Shown: in pieces, positions 1-12,609 of the stretch | Layout: the number at the start of each line of letters is the position of its first letter | Position numbering within the stretch: position 1 is the first letter of the stretch | Source: Timema cristinae | Lineage: Eukaryota; Arthropoda; Insecta; Phasmatodea; Timematidae | Assembly (NCBI GenBank): GCA_039000515.1 | Contig: JBCFYV010000012.1 | Coordinates: 118,473,148 to 118,537,147, forward strand | Direction: 5' to 3' | DNA: 64,000 bases | Notes under the pieces: generated by a model | The model's database searches: none | Seen by the model: the letters and a program-made list of their open reading frames with translations, nothing else | What the model was told of the DNA's origin: nothing | Position numbers and translations under genes: made by a program

Positions 1-45
1 GTGAGTAGCGGGTTATACCAGGCGGCCACAGAAGCGGGTAAAACA
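1..45 (-). mobile_element. Possible edge of a tRNA-Leu-like SINE
   Basis: GGCGGCCACAGAAGCGGGT resembles the reversed head of the SINE family seen at 46.98 kb. The copy is cut by the window edge. Confidence 0.3.
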
Positions 46-1164
46 GATTTTAATCTGATTATAGATTATTTGCTGCATCAAAGTGTGTGGCTAGATCGTG
101 GGCTGACGTCAAGTAGTTTTTTCTTACCCTCCTCATATGGTTCGATTAAGTGAGGTAGTTTGGTTCGTAGATAGTCTATTCTGACACTAAAGCTTAGAAG
201 TAATTATAAATAATTTAAATATATAATAAAGAAGGGCGATATATAGAGTCAGACCCCCAAGACCTCAATCAGACGATCAAATACACCTCAATACTCTTAC
301 GAATGGACATATCTGACACATTAAACTTTATTAAATCTACTTTCAAGTATTCATACGCCACACCATATGATATGCATCTGCGACTTTTAATAGATATAAT
401 CTTACCTAAGAAAATAGTAATAATACCGTAAAATATTATCAAAGTTGACCGTTAAAAAAAAATAGATTGTATTTTCTAAAAGGTGATTCAAATGTCCATT
501 CATAAGAAAATCACGTTACCGATACCATAAATTGGTTTACTTTTATGTTTTCATAAGCCATATCAAAGTTCTTAAGCCATCACTTTTGACAGGCGTTAAA
601 TAAATACGATGAAATTGATGAAAACAAAATATTGTCTGCCCTAAATTTATTAGGTAAATGCTCTAAAAAGGTTATTCTTATGATGATCCGACTATACACT
701 CACGATCCCGATCATGCTCATAACGACGATCTCCGTGTTTGGCTCCATGATCCATTTGTTCAAGAGCCGGGCCATTTTTTTAGGTTAGGGTTTTCCTTGT
801 GTCGTGTTCCTTTAGTTGATCAACCCCCGCGGTCCGAGTTCCGTCCCTTATTCGGATTGCTCAACACCTAGGTCTACTCAATGTCCCTCCCATCACTACA
901 TGATTTGTTTAGATTTTCGAGACAGATAGTAGCTTGCGATGGTGACGTTTTGATTAACAATGAAATCGCCATATTTAAACCGGTGCTACCAATATAGTTT
1001 TCAAAATATTTTTCTCCCTACCTACTTCACTTTACTACCGACCACCACGCCCATAGAAAAGTGACATCAGTTGAATTAATAGGCCTACGCAGACATACAC
1101 GCACTGTGTTGGATTAAGGGGGCCACCTAGTTGAGATATCACCAATCAGATGTTGCGCTTAGGT
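46..1164. other. AT-rich intergenic sequence
   Basis: I see no gene, RNA or recognisable repeat. A 79-codon open frame at 632 has no coding features. Confidence 0.5.
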
Positions 1165-1360
1165 TAAATATTGATAAAACCTTTATCAATCCACGAGTTT
1201 GTTGTATACTGCAATAAATACAAAACTATGTTATATGACCATATACATATATATACTTGTAAACATAGTTTTAAAGTTGACATTTTTCTCTGAAAAGTAG
1301 AAGAATCCACAAATTTCTGTTGATCATTGATAGCTAAATGTCCGGGAAACGAAAAGTAAC
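1165..1360 (+). repeat. Left flank shared with the 56.7-kb array
   Basis: Contains ACAAAACTATGTTATATGA and TTTCTGTTGATCATTGATAG, colinear with 56505-56700. The two 64-bp arrays therefore lie inside copies of one dispersed repeat. Confidence 0.75.
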
Positions 1361-2927
1361 TGTTATAGGAGCGTAGAATGGATCTTTGGGAATATAATAA
1401 TGTCATTTAATAGTCACAACACACTGTTATAGGAGCGTAGAATGGATCTTTGTGAATAGAATGATGTCATTTAATAGGAGGGTCACAACACACTGTTATA
1501 GGAGCGTAGAATGGATCTTTGTGAATAGAATAATGTCATTTAATAGTCACAATACACTGTTATAGGAGCGTAGAATGGATCTTTGTGAATAGAATTATGT
1601 CATTTAATAGTCACAACACACTGTTATAGGAGCGTAGAATGGATCTTTGTGAATAGAATGATCTCATTTAATAGGAGGGTCACAACACACTGTTATAGGA
1701 GCGTAGAATGGATCTTTGTGAATAGAATTATGTCATTTAATAGTCACAACACACTGTTATAGGAGCGTAGAATGGATCTTTGTGAATAGAATGATCTCAT
1801 TTAATAGGAGGGTCACAACACACTGTTATAGGAGCGTAGAATGGATCTTTGTGAATAGAATGATGTCATTTAATAGTCACAGAACACTGTTATAGGAGCG
1901 TAGAATGGATCTTTGTGAATAGAATGATGTCATTTAATAGTCACAGCACACTGTTATAGGAGCGTAGAATGGATCTTTGTGAATAGAATGATGTCATTTA
2001 ATAGTCACATCACACTGTTATAGGAGCGTAGAATGGATCTTTGTGAATAGAATGATGTCATTTAATAGTCACACACACTGTTATAGGAGCGTAGAATGGA
2101 TCTTTGGGAATAGAATTATGTCATTTAATAGTCACAACACACTGTTATAGGAGCGTAGAATGGATCTTTGGGAATAGAATTATGTCATTTAATAGTCACA
2201 ACATAACACTGTTATAGAGCGTATAAATGGAATCTTTTGTGAATTAAGATGATGTCATTTAATAATCACAACACACTGTTATAGGAGCGTAGAATGAATC
2301 TTTGGGAATAGAATTATGTCATTTAATAGTCACAACACACTGTTATAGAGCGTAGAATGGATCTTTGTGAATAGAATGATGTCATTTAATAGTCACAACA
2401 CACTGTTATAGGAGCGTAGAATGGATCTTTGTGAATAAAATGATGTCATTTAATAGGAGGGTTACAACACACTGTTATAGGAGCGTAGAATGGATCTTTG
2501 GGAATAGAATGATGTCATTTAATAGTCACAACACACTGTTATAGGAGCGTAGAATGGATCTTTGTGAATAGAATGTCATTTAATAGTCACAACACACTGT
2601 TATAGGAGCGTAGAATGGATCTTTGTGAATAGAATGATGTCATTTAATAGGAGGGTCACAACACACTGCTATAGGAGCATAGAATAGATCTTTGTGAATA
2701 GAATGATGTCATTTAATAGTCACAACACACTGTTATAGGAGCGTAGAATGGAACTTTGTGAATAAAATGATGTCATTTAATAGTCACAACACACTGTTAT
2801 AGGAGCGTAGAATGGATCTTTGGGAATAGAATGATGTCATTTAATAGTCACAACACACTACTATAGGAGCGTAGAATGGATCTTTGTGAATAGAATGATG
2901 TCATTTAATAGGAAGGTCACAACACAA
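1361..2927 (+). repeat. 64-bp minisatellite (array A), about 24 units
   Basis: Unit TGTTATAGGAGCGTAGAATG, GATCTTTGTGAATAGAATGA, TGTCATTTAATAGTCACAAC, ACAC. A longer variant has AATAGGAGGGTCAC. The same unit forms the array at 56.7 kb. Confidence 0.97.
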
Positions 2928-2989
2928 ATTGTATTGGTATTTGTATTTTCCTCCTACCCTCTTTGTTCTCCTATTTCCAGACAGCTATA

Positions 2990-3513
2990 ACTAGGAGCAT
3001 TATAAACCCACTTGGTGTTTAGCCTTTATGAATTTATAATCGATTGTTCTAAGGTCTATACCTATAACGCTTTATATCCGTGACGTCACTTAACCCACTT
3101 CAAGTACACAAATTAATATTATACAGATAAATAGCGCATGCGCAACAACTCACACTAAGCTTGATTTGACCAAAATATTTATAATTTTATGACGTCAGTT
3201 GGGGCAGCGTGTTGGTTTGGTTGGCTGTAAACCTGATACGCAGTCTAATAGTAGGCTAATAAGTTAATACTACCAACATAATTTAAATTTAACTAGAAAA
3301 AATAGATAGTTATTTAAGAAACCATAAAATACTTGGCTTACTTGTTAGTGAGGTTTTTAAATGAAACAGGACTGTGTTAGACCTATTTAAAATATATTTA
3401 GATATTTCAAATTGTTTTATACTGTCTAGAAATGTATATATTTAAAAGAAGACCTGCGCTGTGGCTTATGATACGAATACAAGAAATTTCACTGACTTTT
3501 TACTGCGAGGAGA
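2990..3513. other. Intergenic, nothing recognised
   Basis: AT-rich, without an ORF or repeat structure. Confidence 0.5.
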
Positions 3514-3750
3514 CCCGCTTCGTCGGCCGCGTGGTCTAACGCGCTATTCTCGCATTAGACTAGATTTCCAATGACAGGGAGATCGAGATTCGAGTCTTGG
3601 TAGAGTATATGGAGCGTGTGGTTTTCCACTCTCTCTCCACGCTAATGCGGGTACACTTCCTATTAATATAACTTTCCTAATTCTTAGAAATTATTAGCGT
3701 AGTTAGTACATAAGAGTATAAACTGAACGGATAGAAATATGCGATGCTAA
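3514..3750 (+). mobile_element. tRNA-Leu-like SINE (family L)
   Basis: tRNA-like head with GGCCGCGTGGTCTAAC and B-box-like GAGATTCGAGTCTTGG. The conserved body follows (TGGTTTTCCACTCTCTCTCC, ACGCTAATGCGGGTACACTT) and the end GTATAAACTGAACGGATAG. The family head in better copies (18.06 kb) resembles tRNA-Leu. Confidence 0.75.
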
Positions 3751-4274
3751 AAAAAATTTGGGAGGAGAATGTAAAACCACATTATGTGAGGGGTGGGGAG
3801 TGTTGGAAGTAGGGGTACGCACTGCCGTCAGTGAGATTCGAGTTCCATCCTACTGGATCCAGAGTCAGACCCTTCATTGATGCGACCAACCCTGTTTCAA
3901 TTCGTAAGGTTCAATATTCATATTCTCGCAGTACCACACACAAGTAAACAAACGTTCGCTAACGACCTTGTCAACCATTGTTTTGTGTGACGACAGCTGT
4001 CGTGGGTGGAAATGAAATAGGACGGATGGACACAGGTGTTCATGTGATTACAGCCGCGCGCGCCAGGGGAACATAGAGAAATAGGAGGTATATTTAGAAT
4101 TAGGACGAACAAAAGAGATGGAAGTGTAAGATACCTCTTTACAATTTCTTTGATCCTAGACCTTACGATCTTGTTATTCGTTTTATGACAATCGCTACTC
4201 AAAAAATGTTTTTTGTTAAATGGATAATCTAAAATGATTTAAATTTGTAAGCAATTGAATTTTGAATTTATCAC
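3751..4274. other. Intergenic, nothing recognised
   Basis: A 94-codon minus-strand open frame lies at 3918-4202, with an unremarkable composition and no domain. Confidence 0.4.
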
Positions 4275-4980
4275 GACTGTAGTAACGATAATAACATGAA
4301 GGGAGGTCTATTGTTTACAGAACTACTAGTAAGACTGTAGTAACGATAATAACATGGAGGGAGGTCTACTGTTCACAGAACTACTAGTAAGACTATAGTA
4401 ACGATAATAACATGGAGGGTGGTCTATTGTTCACAGAACTACTAGTAAGACTGTAGTAACGATAATAACATGGAGGGAGGTCTACTGTTCACAGAACTAC
4501 TAGTAAGACTGTAGTAACGATAATAACACGGAGGGAGGTCTACTGTTCACAGAACTACTAGTAAGACTGTAGTAACGATAATAACATGGAGGGAGGTCTA
4601 CTGTACTGTTCACAGAACTACTAGTAAGACTGTAGTAACGATAATAACATGGAGGGTGGTCTATTGTTCACAGAACTACTAGTAAGACTGTAGTAACGAT
4701 AATAACATGGAGGGAGGTCTACTGTTCACAGAACTACTAGTAAGACTGTAATAACGATAATAACATGGAGGGAGGTCTACTGTTCACAGAACTACTAGTA
4801 AGACTGTAGTAACAATAATAACACGGAGGGAGGTCTACTGTTCACAGAACTACTAGTAAGACTGTAGTAACGATAATAACATGGAGGGAGGTCTACTGTT
4901 CACAGAACTACTAGTAAGACTGTAGTAACGATAGTAACATGGAGAAAGTGAGGTCTACTGTACTGTTCACAGAACTACCA
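4275..4980 (+). repeat. 58-bp minisatellite, about 12 units
   Basis: Unit GACTGTAGTAACGATAATAA, CATGGAGGGAGGTCTACTGT, TCACAGAACTACTAGTAA. Some units carry an extra TACTG. Confidence 0.95.
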
Positions 4981-5384
4981 GTTTAAATGTTACAGCAAAA
5001 TAAATGTGTTAGTATTTTCTCAACTTACCTTATTACCATGATTCAACTACATACAGTAGATACAGCGTGTGAAATCACGTATTCAAAGAAAGTTACTCAA
5101 GTGATGGTTAGAGCATATCTGAGAAGTAAAACCATTCAAGTGAGAAGGAATCAAGCCCTGTCCTTGTGCCAGGGTATTGAGCAGGCTTGCAGGAAACAGC
5201 GAAATAAACGTTAACCTACATTTTGGGCAGTGCCCGATCCAAAAATAGGTTTGCAAAGATGTGAGGGTGGAGGGGTAGGTTGGAGGAGGGGGGGACCAAC
5301 CAAAGCACGAATGAACGGGGTCACATGATATCATAGAGGATCGTTGGCTTGTTGACTTACCAGAGGTCCCAGTTGGCAGAGAAA

Positions 5385-5645
5385 ATTGATCTCACGAGAA
5401 GAAATAGTGGTTGAAGAAATAAAGGAAGAGAGAGGAGATTTGAATAGGAGGAAATAAAGAATAAGTGAGGGGCAATTTGGGTGAGGTGGGGGGGGAGATA
5501 GAATAATGGAGAGGCAATCTGGGGGAAAGGGAAAGAAACAGATTATAGAGGGGAAATTTGGAACAAGTGAGAGATAGAAAAAGAGAGGGATAGTATGGGA
5601 AGAGGAAAGTGATAGATTACTATAGGGACAATTTGGAGAGCGAAA
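5385..5645 (+). other. Purine-rich tract
   Basis: About 260 bp that is mostly A and G on the + strand, with a recurring GGGGCAATTTGGG-like word. No ORF. Confidence 0.6.
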
Positions 5646-6099
5646 GTGATGTTTGAATCACGCCAGCTAGTTTGATTAATGTCGTTATTGTTATTGTTCT
5701 AATTGTATTTTTCAAGGAAGAGTATTTATTAGGTTGGTGACTGTCAGTAAATTTAGCCCACATACTCGCACACAGACATATACACATACACATACACTTT
5801 CGACTACCAACATTGTTTGAAAGTCACTAACATTTGACCTTCTAGAAATATGTCTTATTTGATTTATGAATAATAGAGTGGATCAAAAAAGTTATCGAAA
5901 GCATCCAATTATACTTTCTTGTGGATAGTAATAATTGTATAATTTATATTTAAACTATTAATTAAACATTCTAAGAATGTAGATACAAAGTGTAATATTT
6001 ATTTCCTACCATTGTAAGAACATGAGTTTCCAGTTTTCAAATAACAATCTTACTATGAAAATCAGAATATAGTTTTAATCGAGTCTTGAGAGCAAATAA

Positions 6100-6282
6100 C
6101 TCACACCAGTGGGCACATGGACTAAGGGGTTGGTATTGTTTTTAGATTTCAAGGTTATAATTCTAACCGGGTGCTCTGAGGGCGGAGGTTTCACGCAAAC
6201 ACAGCCACATTTATTCTAAACCCTACCTTACTCATCCCTACCCAATCAATGAAGATAGCCCGGATAAGTAGTAAGATACTTT
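6100..6282 (+). mobile_element. Family L SINE, decayed
   Basis: Head CACCAGTGGGCACATGGACTA and end ATAGCCCGGATAAGTAGTAAG. The middle is shortened. Confidence 0.5.
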
Positions 6283-6507
6283 ACAAAAAGAAACAGTAGA
6301 AGTCAGATAATAAAGAGTATTTTTGTTTAATAAGGCCGCTGTATTTTCCCACCCTAGTTATTCCTTGAAATAATATTTTTTTTAAATTAATATCTGGTTG
6401 AAAGTACATTACAATATCGACAGCCAGTGGAGGAAGAGAGAGAGGGATCAAATTTTGGTTTTTCTACATCTTACTATACCATCCAAATTCAAAATATCTG
6501 GAGCTAT

Positions 6508-7023
6508 CTTAAAATACTGATATATATAGAGAAGGTCGTTGATTGTCTAGTGTGAATCCACCCTAAGATACTGATGTTTATATAGAGGAGGGCGTTGTTT
6601 GTCTAGTGTGAATACACCCTAAGATATTGATGTTTATATAAAGAAGGGCATTCGTTGTTTGTCTAGTGTGAATCCACCCTAAGATACTGATGTTTATATA
6701 GAGAAGGGCGTTGTTTGTCTAGTGTGAATCCACCCTAAGGTACTGATGTTTATATAGAGAAGGGCGTTGTTTGTCTAGTGTGAATCCACCCTAAGGTACT
6801 GATGTTTATATAAAGAAGGGCATTCATTGTTTGTCTAGTGTGAATCCACCCTAAGGTACTGATGTTTATATAAAGAAGGGCGTTGTTTCTAGTGTGAATC
6901 CACCCTAAGGTACTGATGTTTATATAAAGAAGGGCATTCGTTGTTTGTCTAGTGTGAATCCACCCTAAGATACTGATGTTTATATAAAGAAGGGCGTTGT
7001 TTGTCTAGTGTGAATCCACCCTA
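6508..7023 (+). repeat. 57-bp minisatellite, about 9 units
   Basis: Unit CTAAGATACTGATGTTTATA, TAGAGAAGGGCGTTGTTTGT, CTAGTGTGAATCCACCC. A 4-bp longer variant has GGCATTCG. Confidence 0.95.
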
Positions 7024-7179
7024 TGAGAGAGTTGTTTATGAAGGGCAGAACGGGAGAGGGGGATGTGGGGAGGGACGCGGGGACTCCCCCTCCCCATATC
7101 TCAGGCGAATAGCGCCACAGGGCCAGTCCATGAAAAGTTACGTAGCCCCGTAGGCAACGCAAGAAAAGGGCAGTATATT

Positions 7180-7700
7180 TGCTGCTTTTTACATCAAAAC
7201 ATTTTTTGAGGTCAAAATAAATAAAATATTACTCAAGTAAAAACTCCAAGTTTATTTTTCTTCTCATAGTAATATCAACAGTTTTTGAATATCTGTCAAG
7301 GGTGTTCTGGAATTGAATGACATCTTTTTCTCTTTATTTAAAAAGTTTCTCATCTAGTACCGCTATACTCATAACAGATATTCAACAAATGTTGATATCA
7401 CCCTGTGGAGAAAATTAAACTATAAGGTTATACTGGAGAAATACCTTATTAATTTTGGCCATACAAATGTTTGGCTATAAAAACTGTAGGAACCCTGCCC
7501 TTAACTCGCGTTAATTACATTCCCACTCTACACAATCCAAGCTTGTACACGCTATACCCTGTCCACAGTCTCCAGCATTCCAACAGAGGTGTATTGAAGG
7601 GCCGTAACACAGCGGCCAGTCTTCTACACGCTACAACCTCCCAGCCAAGGTAGGGAGTCACAGCGCATGCCGCCCGTGTAGTGCAGATCCTGTTTTGCGA
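7180..7700. other. Intergenic, nothing recognised
   Basis: AT-rich up to 7460, then mixed. No convincing exon. Confidence 0.5.
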
Positions 7701-7895
7701 GAGGGTCTAGAAGAGAAGGGGGAGTAGGGGGAGGGGGAGTCCACCTCTTCGGCTGATGCCGTCAGTCCTTCTACAAGCTTCAGTCGGCGGCGTTTCTTCT
7801 ACCGCGGTTGACGTTTTTTGTTTATCGCGAAAGTTTCCAGTGCTTTTGATTTGGATTCTAATCAATTCAAGGTCTACGATTATCAGCGATTGATA
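7700..7895 (+). promoter_or_regulatory. Candidate distal promoter and non-coding first exon
   Basis: A CpG-containing, locally GC-rich segment has an arthropod Inr-like TCAGT at 7780-7784. A donor-like AGT|GTAAGT follows near 7893. There is no TATA box and no long open frame. It could be a 5' UTR exon of gene 1, 16 kb downstream, or of another gene. Only transcript data would decide. Confidence 0.25.
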
Positions 7896-8167
7896 AGTGT
7901 AAGTGTTATTTGTTTTGGTTTTTAAAAGAAACATATTTGGTGGGACTAGATTAATATTAATTTGTGTTTCGTTTGTGCTGAGAAGGTAAGATAAAGAAGA
8001 CCGCCCTTCACTCTTGAGCCAAGGACTTTATTTTTACTCACGGGAACAGAGTTTAGCCTTCATCCCGGGGAAGGGGGAGGATTTTCCCCAAGAGTATTGG
8101 CTACAAATTTCCCTTTCTCTGAAGTTATGTGATTTAAATATCTGGTCACCAGAACTGGCTCTTGGGC

Positions 8168-8240
8168 ATATAATAATAATAAATAATAATAATAATAAAT
8201 AATAATATAATAATAATAATAATCAATAAATAATATAATG
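8168..8240. repeat. TAA microsatellite
   Basis: AATAATAAT runs with small interruptions. Similar tails mark SINE ends at 9173, 14473, 26939 and 49761. Confidence 0.9.
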
Positions 8241-8536
8241 TATGCTGTGCAAATCTAAACTTTTCAATTTCCAGTCGATTCCAAACCAATTATTTTAAAA
8301 GAAAAGTGGTTCTAATCGATAAAAAATAGAATATTTTTTTTCTATGGAAATTGTTCGATTCAAATTCCAATATAATATTTTTCCATAGAAATCGCTCGAA
8401 ACTAATCCAAATTGTAATTTATAATTAAATGTTATTAAATCCAAGTATAATATTAGGCTGAGTTATATATGTTTTCAATCGAATCCAATAACAAAATAGT
8501 GTCAATACGTACGACCCAAAGATGGTGGGGGAATCC

Positions 8537-8769
8537 GACCAAGCGCGTCGACCACGTCTAGTTCGGTCTGAGGGTCACGTGGAAGTCTGGGCTCAATTCC
8601 CGACCAGATTTACTGAAGATGTTTTGTTTCACTAAATTGTTTTAAACTCTCTTTATCTCTAATTTGGGTACACTTAGGTTACTCTCAATTCAACCTTCTC
8701 CGTCTCGACCACATTCACGTAATTAGTCATATGCATATAACCAGAACGGGTAGTAAGATGAGGTGCTCA
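8537..8769 (+). mobile_element. Family L SINE
   Basis: Head with GTCGACCACGTCTAGTTCGG and GGGCTCAATTCCCGACCAG, then the body and the end AACGGGTAGTAAGATGAGGT. Confidence 0.6.
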
Positions 8770-9190
8770 AACAATGTTTCACACTCTACCTTTACGCAAA
8801 TGCGGGTATTTTCCTCCTTTATACCCCTATGGTAGGATTTATATATGTGGGGGTTCCGGGGTCTTAAAAAAAATTGAAGGCCCCAATAGCTCAACCTTCC
8901 TTTTTTCTTTACTAAATTAACTTCTAATTATTATCATCACAATAAATTAGATGTTTAAACAAAAATGTTCTTATCTAATTTATTAATCTTGATAGCAACA
9001 GAATATAATGTCAACAATTTTTATTTTTATTTTATTTTACCTATTAATTGTCTGTCTAAATATGCCCTATGATGATCTTTATTAGGTAAATCCAAAGTTT
9101 TTTTTTCGTTTTATAAACGGTTTGTGAAGACCCTGGAGTCTCTCTCTCGCTTTCCTTTGGATCCGAGCCTTTAATAATAATAATAATATT

Positions 9191-9435
9191 TAGCACCGCG
9201 TCTTACTACCCGTTCGGATTATACGCTCTTAGTACTAATTACGCTAATGGATTAGGAATTGGGAAGGTTGAATTAAAGGAAGTGAACCCGCATTTTCGTG
9301 GAGGAAGAGTGGAAAACCATTCAGGAAAAACCACTCCCAGTTCACCCGACCGAGATTCGAACCTCTATCTCCCCGTCCTCAGCGATTGAGCTCAACACGA
9401 CAAGCGCGTTAGCCAACTACGCCATCGAGGCGGAT
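9191..9435 (-). mobile_element. Family L SINE, well preserved
   Basis: Reversed end TAGCACCGCGTCTTACTACC at the left, body, and B box (CCGAGATTCGAACCTC) near 9350. The left side abuts a TAA microsatellite, the usual SINE tail. Confidence 0.8.
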
Positions 9436-9525
9436 CCGAGTCTTTAAAACGCTATTTACGATAGGAGAGTTGGTGACAGTAGAAGATTCTTTATTGCAAA
9501 CATTGACTTTCACTTTACCTCTGTT

Positions 9526-9785
9526 ACTGTTTTCAGCCTGTGTCCTGGGTACATATATATTTTCCAACATCGGCTTACTAGGCCTGTCGTAGCTTCATAT
9601 GCCTCATAGTCCAACTTAAAAGACTAGGGGACAGACACAACATCCAGTCCTCAGCCATTAATTTATCAATGTGAAACGGTAAACCCACATTTCACCAATG
9701 ATAAATTTCTCGGACATGCCGGGAATTGAATCCGGGACCTTTAGCTCAGTAGGCAGACACTCTACCGAATGAGATAATGTGTCTA
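9526..9785 (-). mobile_element. tRNA-derived SINE, second family (copy 1)
   Basis: Reverse-strand match to 27535-27805: AGCCTGTGTCCTGGGTACAT, TTCATATGCCTCATAGTCC, CAACATCCAGTCCTCAGCC, CCACATTTCACCAATGATAA, then a tRNA-like head (CGGGAATTGAATCCGGGAC, TAGCTCAGTAGG reversed). Confidence 0.75.
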
Positions 9786-9879
9786 ACTTCTTACTAAAAT
9801 TATATAATCAATCAAAATTGTCATCAAACAATTCGAACAATACTTCCTTAAGGATTTACTGTATAATTAGCGTTTTCGT

Positions 9880-10115
9880 AACCTATTGGCACTAACGCGC
9901 TAGTCGTGTTGAGCTAGACTGCTGAAGACGGGGATATCAAGGTTCGAATCTCGGTCAGGTGAATTGGGAGTGGTTTTTCCTAAATGGTTTTCCATTCTCC
10001 CTCCACGCAAATGTGGGTTCACTACCTCTACATTCAACCTTCCCAATTCCTAATCTATTAGCGTAATTAGTACTTGAGCGTATAATCCGAACGGATAGTA
10101 AGACGCAGTGCTAAT
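9880..10115 (+). mobile_element. Family L SINE
   Basis: Head lacks its first bases. B box CAAGGTTCGAATCTCGG, body, and end GTAAGACGCAGTGCTAA. Confidence 0.75.
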
Positions 10116-10691
10116 ACCTACCTACTAACAAAATATATTAATAAAACTATTGTATGTTTTTGTTTCTCAGTTGTGGCAACAAGAGATATTATAGTATATG
10201 AACTATTAAATTTTATAGTACTATATTTACACTTTTATCTTCTTGTAACTGACCACTAAAATCAAAAAATACTTTTTATAACTTAGAGAAAGAGTCATAG
10301 AAAATAATAGTTTCAAAATAAAACGATTTTATTTTATAAACAGCGCATGAACACGACCTAAGACGATTTTTTATGACGTCATCAACAAACCTTTGTTTCA
10401 GTTGGTTTGCCATCTTAATTTATAAAGAAAAGGTAGCCTTTTAGAAATTCTTGTTTGTAAATCATTTTTAAGTGAACCATGGATGCCGCTTCCACAAAAA
10501 AAACATACAAACTTTTTTTCCACATGAAGTTCTTATTCCAACTATGTAAAAACACTTTAAAAACAATTAAAATAATAATTGTCTGCTGTAAGAATTTTGA
10601 CTGGTTAAAAGTAACTACTCATCATATTATTGTAGAATCAAATAGCCGAAGCTATTAGTTATGCTTTTTTATTGAGGAATTCTCCATCAAG

Positions 10692-11045
10692 ATATTATAT
10701 TCTGAAAATTGAAAAATTACACCTCGACATGGGAAACGAACCCGGGATCTTTGACTTAGTACGTCAATGCTCTAACCACTGAGCTATCCAGGAATCGTCC
10801 CGTGCCCAGGGTCATTCTTCACTCATATTTTAAGGCAAAGTCTGTGATGGACGTGCGGAAATAATCAGCTACTAAAGTGTGATTTCTTTTCCATCACAGA
10901 CTCTGCCTTAAAATACGAGTGAAGAATGACTCTGGGCACGAGACGATTCCTGGATATCTCAGTGGTTAGATCATTGACGTACTAAGTCAAAGATCCCGGG
11001 TTCGATTCCCGTGTCCAGGTGTCATTTTCAATTTTCAGAATATTA
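10692..11045. mobile_element. Foldback element with tRNA-like arms
   Basis: Arms at about 10692-10846 (-) and 10892-11045 (+) are inverted copies of each other, separated by about 45 bp. Each arm contains a tRNA-like unit: A box TAGCTCAGTGG, a 5-bp anticodon stem TTGAC/GTCAA, and B box GGGTTCGATTCCC, followed by a TTTTCAATTTTCAGAAT tail. Acceptor and T stems are imperfect, so these are not functional tRNA genes. Related single arms or pairs lie at 18.5, 40.6, 49.4, 53.7 and 54.4 kb. Confidence 0.75.
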
Positions 11046-12000
11046 TTATAGACTCGCAGATCATATGGTTTGGCGAATGGATACACGGCAACTTTTCCTG
11101 CCACTTACCACCTCTCCTACCGTAGATAGGGTATAATCCTGTCGGTATATGAAAGCCTGGATGGGTGGTAAGACGTTCAGTCGTCCATTCCCCTGGTGGT
11201 GAGACACACGTGTCAGTTCTACCCGAGGTGACTTTCAACTAGTCTGTCGTCCAATGTCAACCGGTACGACCATTTTGTGTGCTTGGGAAATAACGACCGA
11301 GTATTAGGAAGGTCCTGTTTTAACTTGACCACGTGGCATTTCGTCTGTCCGGACATTTGCCCCGCAATAGCTGTCAAACGTGTGGACTAATTTGAAATAA
11401 ACTTGGCACGGACTCATCGCCAACCTAACAATGTAGGCCTACTATTAGAAATAGCTACAAAAGATAAGTTTTTTATTTGGATAGTAAAGATATTATAACA
11501 TTTATTAGGGTTTCAACAGTCTACCTTTGAACACTTTGTGTGTTTGGGAAAACAATTGCCATTTCCGAAAGTTCATTAACTATATAACGCATTTAAATTC
11601 ACTTAACACATATTTAAGCCTATTACACACAGCACACATCTAAAACAATCGCGGCAGGAATTTGTGCTTTCTCGGGCGGTAGCATTTGTTTAACGTCCGG
11701 CAAGAACATCTCGCAAACATGTCTCCCTTCACCAACTCCTCTCTGGAAATGTGAAGCTAGTAGTAGTCTTGGGGAGGAAAGCCTATGTCTTCATCTGTCG
11801 AAGACTCGGTTGCACTGCGGGTTGCGTTGGGTGTCCTGTAGGAGCCGTTGTTTTGCTAGACTTAATCCCCTTATTAATTAAAAAATAACTATTAATATCT
11901 TTTTTTTTAATGATTTAGATTTCCCTGAGTTTTGCAGCTAGCTTAGGTAACCTATAATATACGTCACTGCTGTCAGCATAGTATTTAAATTAGCTACTTT
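11046..12000. other. Intergenic, nothing recognised
   Basis: Moderate GC at 11640-11860, but stops in all frames. No RNA or repeat identified. Confidence 0.5.
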
Positions 12001-12600
12001 TTGTTCGGTCATTTGGATGTAGACAATTTGTTTTGGAGTCATTTTGGATGCATACAAGTTTTTTCTGCGGTCATTTGGATGTATAAACTTTTTTATAATG
12101 GTCATTTGGATATACAAAAGCTGTTTTTATATTCATTTGGATGTTTAACAAGGTTTTTACATCAGTTGGATGTATACAAGTTGTAGGAGTAATTTTCTTT
12201 TTACAAGATTTTGGCAAGGTCATTAGGATGTTTCCAAGTTTTTGTACGGTCATTTGGATGTATACAGGGTGTTGATTTTTGCGCGGTAATTTGGATGTAT
12301 ACAATTTGTTTCTAGATTCTTGATGTTTCCAAGTTTTTTTAACAGTCATTTGGATGTTTCCAAGTTTTTGTATGGTCATTTGGAGGTAAGACGTATTGTT
12401 TGCGTTGCCATTTGGATGTTTTCAAGTTTTTGAACAGTCATTTGGATGTATACAAGTTTTTTTACGCGGTAATTTGGATGTATACAATTTGTTTTTAGAT
12501 TATTAATGTTTACAAGTTTTTTACACGGTCATTTGGATGCAAGACGTATTGTTTGCGTTGGCATTTGTTTCCAAGTTTTTGTACGGTCATTGGATGTAGG
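12001..12600 (+). repeat. Degenerate ~26-bp minisatellite
   Basis: GGTCATTTGGATGTATACAAG followed by TTTTT, irregular length, about 20 units. More decayed than the other arrays. Confidence 0.85.
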
Positions 12601-12609
12601 ACAAATAGT

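Noticed and set aside
3918..4202. 94-codon minus-strand frame
   Set aside because: No domain, no splice or promoter context and ordinary composition for chance open frames.
10946..11020. Functional tRNA gene
   Set aside because: Although A and B boxes are present, the D, T and acceptor stems have mismatches and the unit is one arm of a dispersed inverted repeat.
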